DNA from: Pratylenchus scribneri
Lineage: Eukaryota; Nematoda; Chromadorea; Rhabditida; Pratylenchidae
Direction: 5' to 3'
Length of the DNA stretch: 64,000 nt
Assembly (NCBI GenBank): GCA_030063045.1
Contig: JAQSEB010000054.1
Coordinates: 310,001 to 374,000, forward strand
Shown here in pieces: positions 59,201 through 64,000 of the stretch (the first letter of the stretch is position 1; each line of letters starts with the position of its first letter). The notes under the pieces are model-generated. The model was given only the letters and a program-made list of their open reading frames with translations, was not told the DNA's origin and searched no databases. A program made the translations under genes and the position numbers.

Positions 59201-62200
59201 GGCCAATCAGCGGCCGGCCTCATTCCATGGCCAATCCCTGAATGAACGTATTGGCCATTGCCGATTTCTTCCCTTCAAATTGCATGGCCAACGGATTGGC
59301 CAGGAAAGGCGGAATTTGGGTGTGGCAAAAGGAAGGGGAGGAAATTCAGCAGGTGAAAATTTTATAAAGGGCAAATTTGGGCACCCGAATTTTGTGCATT
59401 AAATTAATTTTAATGCCAAATTTGATGTCATTTTATAGCCCTGGGATTGGGATAAATTAATTAGAATAAAGAATTTTAGTCAATTTAATAGAAATTGGAA
59501 ATGTAAATAACACATTTTGTAGGTTTGTATAAATAAAAATAATAGAATACACATAAAAAGTAAGAAAATAAATTTTAGTGAATTAATTTTTATTTAATTA
59601 GAAATGGACAATTTGAAACATTTAATAAAAGCTATAAATGAATATAAGAATACCATATACTAGAAATGAAGAATGAAATCCAATTTAAATAGTATTAATT
59701 TTTGTTAGAATTACATATCATGTTGATTGAAAATTTTCCTCTGCTCTTTAAAACAAGGTTCTATCAAAAAATTTTCAAAATAAGACAAATTACATCAAAA
59801 AATAAGATTTTATACTCAAAAATAAGATTTTTACAAAAATGCTTTAAAAAGAATAAAATCGCTTTATTCATGAAAAATATTGTTAAATATCATATTTTTC
59901 GCCTCACATAATCTATTTTGGCTTTATTTTTTTACTCTTAAAGGAAAAATTTTAACCAAAAATAGCACTGTGAGGAGAAAATTCGAGCTAAAAATTGCCG
60001 CGCAGCGAAAAATTTAGCTATTTTTTAAAGAAAAAAATGAAATTTTATGAAAAATCAGACAAAATAAGACAATTTGCCAAAAATAAGGACATTTCTTACA
60101 AATAAGGACATTTTAATTTTTTAAGATTTGACCTCTCAAAATAAGGACAAATCTTATAAATAAGGACCGATAGAAACTCTGCTTTAAAGTTTAAAATGAA
60201 ATGCTGTCTGCTGATATGCGATTTTGCCAAAGGGCACAAAAATTCTTTCCGCTTTCCTTTTCTCCTTTGTCGGAGTACCAGGGCATACCGTAATTAAAGG
60301 AAAAAGGAATGAGCAACGAGCCATGAATGATGGATGTCTCATCAGGGCATACAGCAAAATTGACCATTTAATCAACAGATTTAATGGTTAGAAAAAATCA
60401 CCTTTACTTTTTTGATCAATAACTTCCTTAGAACTCAATTATATTTGGCCATCTTGATATCATTTTTTAGCGAAGAAAGAGCTCTATTAATTAATATATA
60501 ATGAATAATATTGGATTAAATTGCTGGAAGAAATATAACCAAAAAAATGCGCCAACTATTTCTGAATCAACAAAAATATAGGCACCTTTGTATTTTTGAT
60601 CATAACTTTCTTAGAAGTGAACTATTTTTGGCCATCTTGGTATCATTTTATAGGGTAGAAATAGCTCTATTAATTAATAAATAATTAATAAGATTGGTAT
60701 AATTATTTTTAGGAAATATGACTAAAATACAAAATGTGACTATTCCCAAATCATCAAAAATAGCCGTCCTATATTTTTTGATTATAACTTCATTAAAACA
60801 TAACTATTTTTGGAATTATATATTATTAAATAGGGTACAAAATTCTCTATTAAATAATATAAAAATTTTATAATTAGAACAATTCATTGAAAAACTATGA
60901 CTAAAAAACTCACTGACCATTCCAAAATTAACGAAAAAAGACAGCTATGAATTTTTAATCAAAACTTCACTAAAACTGTACAATTTTTGGCTATCATGGT
61001 ATTTTTTTGTAGCACACAAAATTCTCTATCAAATTTCATAAAAGATTCAATGATTCGAATAATTGCTTAAGAAACCATGACCAAAAAACGATGCGTTGCC
61101 AATTCCCAAATCAATTAGAGAAGACATGTTTGTATTTTTTTGACTATAAGTTCCCTAAAGCTGAACCTTTTTTGACCATTTTTATATAAATTTAACGAGC
61201 ATAAAATTCTCTATAAAATGACATAAACATTTAATTATATAAATTATTATTTGAGGAAATATAACCAAAAAAAAACTGTAAAATTTATCAAAATCGAATA
61301 ATTTTCATTATTTGGCCATAACTTTTTGGCCAATTAAATTTTAAAATTGATACCACAATATTCTATAGAAAAGGTTTAATCAATCGATATAGAGGGGCTT
61401 ATTTAGTTGAAAGATTTGTTGAAAAATTGACCATTAAACAAAAATTCGGGTGGGCAAAATTAAATGGGAAAAAATGGGAAGAATATTAATTTAATGTTTT
61501 AACTTTTAAGGTAGCCACGTTGGATTCGATGCATTGGTGGAGGCCAACGAGCAATGCATTGAACGGGAATTCATGCGCCTTTTTGACTCGGCCCGATCCC
61601 TTTCGCGCATTTGTTTTGGCGATGAACAACAAAAACAACAAAAAAGGGGAAGTATTGAAAATGGAGGCCCGGATTATTCATCTTCTCCCCCGGTGAAAAA
61701 TCGACGAATTGTGCAAAGAAGGACACAAAGCGGTGAGAATTGGATTGAATGGTTTTATATGGCCATATTTTGGCCATAAATAAAATGGAATTAAATAAAT
61801 TTTAGGCAGCCAAAAACGATTTGGGACAATTCAGTACCGATAATTCCACTTTTCCACTACCCATGCCATTCTTGTGGCCATATCTCGAGAAGGAAGCAAC
61901 CAATTCAGGAAGGCGATATATATTTGAAAGCCCAAAGTGTCCTCTTTAAAGTAGCTATATTATATTATATGAAATCCAAACTTTTAAAAAGATATATATC
62001 TTTGAATGGAATGAACCCTAATTTGTTTATTTGGAGGAAAATCCGCTTATTTTACAATTTTTTAAAATTTCAAAACAATTAGAATTGGCCACTTTTTAGA
62101 GGACAATTAGGGCTTTCAAATGGCATATCGCCTTCCTGAATTGGTTGCTTCCTTCTCGAGATATGGCCAAAAGAATAGCACAAGTACTTGATATGGCATT

Positions 62201-64000
62201 ACTCCAACATGGTCACAGTTTTCGGCTAATAAATAAATGAGAAAAGGTTTAAAATAATGGGATATTGGCCATTTAATAGCTCAAAAGAGTACTCAATGAA
62301 AAATTCATAATAATTTCACATTATGTGAATAAAATTAATAAATTAATGTCAAAAGAAAATAATGGGATTTATGAGGGAAATAAAAAAAATTAATTAATTA
62401 ATTAAAATAAATTAGGTGGAAATTGTGAAGCCAATTTTTCCGGTGGCCAAGCAATGCCATCATTCCCTTCAACTGGTGTTCAACGACGCAATTCCCTTCG
62501 GCATCATTCCCAACAAAATAATCCAAATAGCCCAAATCCTTCAAATAATCATCCGCTGGCCAAATTTCGCCGCTTAAGTTCAATTCTTGGCGCAAATTTT
62601 TCGCCCATTTTTGTGCACGACGACGAAAATCAAGCTGGAATTGATAAAAAGTGTTCAGCGATGGATGGCATTTTGCCACCGAATTCGCATTTACGCCCGC
62701 CAACCCCGTCGGCCCCACCAATTTCCATGCTTCAATCCTCCATTTGTAGCGGGCAATCTCGCTTGGTGGCAAAGGTGAATTATTGGAGGAAAACCACAAA
62801 TTGGGGCCGTTTTAAATAATTTATCATAGACTGAACTAAATTTTAATCATTTTCTTATCAATTTTTTTTAGTGAATTTTAGAGGGAAAATGTAGTACACC
62901 CCAATCCTGGCCAATGATGCGCGCCAGCTATTTTGAGCCCCAGCCCCGGCCCCGGGCCCCTGCTTTTCAGAATTTTAGCTCCGGCCCCAGCCCCGGAGCT
63001 TCCATTATTTCATTTTCAAAAAATATAATTTAACCCTTCAAAATCAAAACAATGACCATAATTTTCGTTAAACTCGGGGCCGGCCCCGGGGCTGTCCCGA
63101 CCCTCAAAAAGTCGGCCCAAGTCCCGGTCCCGAGCCCCGGGTTTTTAGGATCTCAGCCCCGGCCCCGGGGCCCAGGCAGCACTGATCCTGGCGCCATTTA
63201 TAATAACTCAACACAGACTAAACCAATTTTAGACTGAACCAATTTTGATGATTTTAGTATTAAATTAAAGAGCAGACTTTTGGCTATTAAATAATATTTA
63301 TTTTTATTTAAATTGGTTCAAAATTGATGGAATTATGACCAAAAATCATTCAAAATGACTTTTACTTTGGAATGGATTAGCAAAATTTTTAGTGATTTTT
63401 CGGCCATAACTTCATTAATTTTTTAATGAATTTTTATATCAAAATGAAGAGCTGACTTTTGGCTATCCAATGATACTAATTTTATTTAAATTGGTTCAGA
63501 ATTAATTGAAATTATGCACAAAAAATCATTCAAAATGACTTTTACTATGGATTAGAGAATATTTCAGTAGTTTTTTGGTCATAAATTTAACAATTCTGAA
63601 CCAATTTAAATTAAATTAATTTCATTTGATAGCCAAAAGTCTTCTCTTTAATTTGATATAAAAATTATCAAAATTATTTCTGTCCTTGATGAGTTATTTT
63701 AAACGGCGCCAAGTTAGGCTGTCTCATCAGAATAATTTACATTTATTTACATCCATCTTCTACCAAAAATATTAAAATTGGTTCAATTATTATAAACGGC
63801 TCCAACTTGGGCTTTTCCCGAGGGAAAAATTGACCCATTTACCTGCCTCTATTTTAGGACATTTCGCCTTCTCGATTTGGATTTTATGCAAATAAGACAC
63901 AGCCCACCGCCAATATTATTGGCACCGGCACTTCCTCAATTCGACGACCATTGACTCGTTCCAGTGGAAGCAGTGAATCACCATTGCAATTGGGAATGGC
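50232..64000 (+). CDS. Large coiled-coil, low-complexity protein of unknown family (14 exons, runs off right edge)
   Basis: Exons 50232-50281, 50328-50434, 51195-51418, 51872-52066, 52492-52671, 52993-53169, 55058-55340, 55703-55952, 56709-56982, 57790-58053, 59160-59352, 61511-61732, 62416-62774 and 63858-64000 join in phase for about 970 residues. The N-terminus is acidic and helical (EEDEFLQELAQIEAE), then basic coiled coil (GEINKLKRENRRLKKRF). A Ser/Gly/Gln-rich middle (SSGGGGG, RRRKRQQQK) follows. A central coiled-coil block in exons 8-11 includes EREEMRLEMDLLKSR, LIEQLREKSSRLSMAEAKL, ALERVERLQRDNFRL and LVKKLSQMRRIVAQK. The C-terminal part seen is Ser/Pro/Asn-rich. It looks like a cytoskeletal or polarity scaffold, but I cannot name it. 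Exons 1-2 and the donors after exons 2-4 are less certain than the rest. Confidence 0.68.
51466..51785. repeat. R2 copy 10
   Basis: In intron 3 of the coiled-coil gene (453 bp), about 70% of it. Confidence 0.8.
52092..52405. repeat. R2 copy 11
   Basis: In intron 4 (425 bp), about 75% of it. Adjacent introns 3 and 4 each hold one copy. Confidence 0.8.
53180..54990. repeat. Minisatellite ACAATTACAAATCAGAATGG in intron 6
   Basis: About 60 units of 28-29 bp with AAT/AAAG variants, plus a terminal 130-bp duplication (54.77 and 54.95 kb, CATATAGTTTTCGCATATTC). The unit has no stop in any forward frame, so it produces spurious frames of more than 400 codons. Confidence 0.95.
55360..55681. repeat. 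R2 copy 12
   Basis: Fills almost all of intron 7 (55341-55702) of the coiled-coil gene, leaving about 20 bp on each side. Confidence 0.85.
56264..56570. repeat. R2 copy 13
   Basis: In intron 8 of the coiled-coil gene. Confidence 0.8.
57060..57780. other. Intron 9 of coiled-coil gene
   Basis: AT-rich, no repeat family or exon recognised. Confidence 0.4.
58182..58496. repeat. R2 copy 14
   Basis: In intron 10 of the coiled-coil gene. Confidence 0.8.
59754..60181. mobile_element. hAT-like MITE 4, degenerate
   Basis: Ends CAAGGTTCTATC and (reverse) CAGAGTTTCTATC. Flanks are CTTTAAAA and CTTTAAAG, 7 of 8 matching. It contains one GCCGCGCAGCGAAAAATTT, the reverse of the 31-bp core of MITEs 1 and 2. 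Located in intron 11 of the coiled-coil gene. Confidence 0.6.
60400..61340. repeat. Diverged tandem array, period about 180 bp
   Basis: A motif like TTTTTGATCATAACTTCCTTA recurs at about 60410, 60598, 60779, 60958, 61138 and 61313, with AATTCTCTATTAA and ATGACCAAAAAA-like blocks at matching offsets. Spacing is 175-188 bp. Confidence 0.7.
61868..62178. repeat. R2 copy 15
   Basis: In intron 12 of the coiled-coil gene. Confidence 0.8.
62912..63184. mobile_element. GC-rich hAT-like MITE 5 with 8-bp target-site duplication
   Basis: Flanked by ATCCTGGC at 62904-62911 and 63185-63192. Ends CAATGATGC and (reverse) CAGTGCTGC match at 7 of 9 positions. The inside is dominated by GGCCCCGGGGCC palindromes, standing out in an AT-rich intron 13. 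Confidence 0.75.
63190..63800. repeat. R3 fold-back element in intron 13
   Basis: Mirrored arms with AAAGAGCAGACTTTTGGCTA and TAGCCAAAAGTCTTCTCTTT. The left arm is partly duplicated. Confidence 0.75.

Noticed and set aside
62398..62799. Minus-strand 133-codon frame
   Set aside because: Antisense to exon 13 of the coiled-coil gene, whose phases match both neighbours.

Overview
This window looks like nuclear DNA from a nematode. It is AT-rich, the genes are split into many short exons by GT-AG introns with a few GC-AG ones, and four adjacent same-strand genes lie about 225-255 bp apart like a nematode operon. A tylenchid or another plant-parasitic lineage is plausible from gene style, but the sequence alone does not fix it. 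I traced ten multi-exon genes by joining exons whose phases agree and comparing the translations with remembered family signatures. Two weaker coding fragments were also found.

Layout. 0.3-10.3 kb (minus strand): a probable four-gene operon running ribophorin I (RPN1), an unrecognised 471-aa protein, 17-beta-hydroxysteroid dehydrogenase type 10 (HSD17B10-like SDR), and a Q/N-rich protein that leaves the window on the left. 11.3-15.4 kb (plus): complete plastin/fimbrin, divergent from the operon. 17.9-24.9 kb (plus): secreted BPI/LBP/CETP-family lipid-binding protein with 16 exons; its last exon is duplicated, with an early stop, at 27.1 kb. 25.7-26.0 kb (minus): two possible exons. 28.6-28.8 kb (plus): an orphan piece of a CBP/p300 TAZ2 zinc-finger domain. 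29.3-36.0 kb (minus): a Prickle-like planar-polarity protein with three LIM domains and a C-terminal CaaX motif, but almost no PET domain. 40.8-45.5 kb (minus): delta-9 (stearoyl-CoA) desaturase. 47.1-49.4 kb (plus): unrecognised secreted protein. 50.2 kb to the right edge (plus): a large coiled-coil, low-complexity protein of unknown family, 14 exons visible.

The non-coding part is densely packed with repeats. The most striking is a roughly 300-bp inverted-repeat family (called R2 here) with 15 copies, all inside introns of four genes, sometimes filling most of the intron. A second family (R1) carries 47-bp tandem units and lies in introns in 9 of 10 cases. There are five short hAT-like elements flanked by 8-bp target-site duplications; two of them are nested inside one R1 copy in the desaturase gene. 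Minisatellites with a TTTCCGGAAA core occur at four loci. A period of about 31 bp recurs in several otherwise unrelated tandem arrays. tRNA-derived SINE-like pieces and a 180-bp tandem array complete the picture.

Functionally the genes are housekeeping or developmental: ER N-glycosylation, mitochondrial/steroid-type dehydrogenation, actin bundling, lipid binding, fatty-acid desaturation and planar polarity. There is no sign of a prokaryotic system, CRISPR, virus or biosynthetic cluster.
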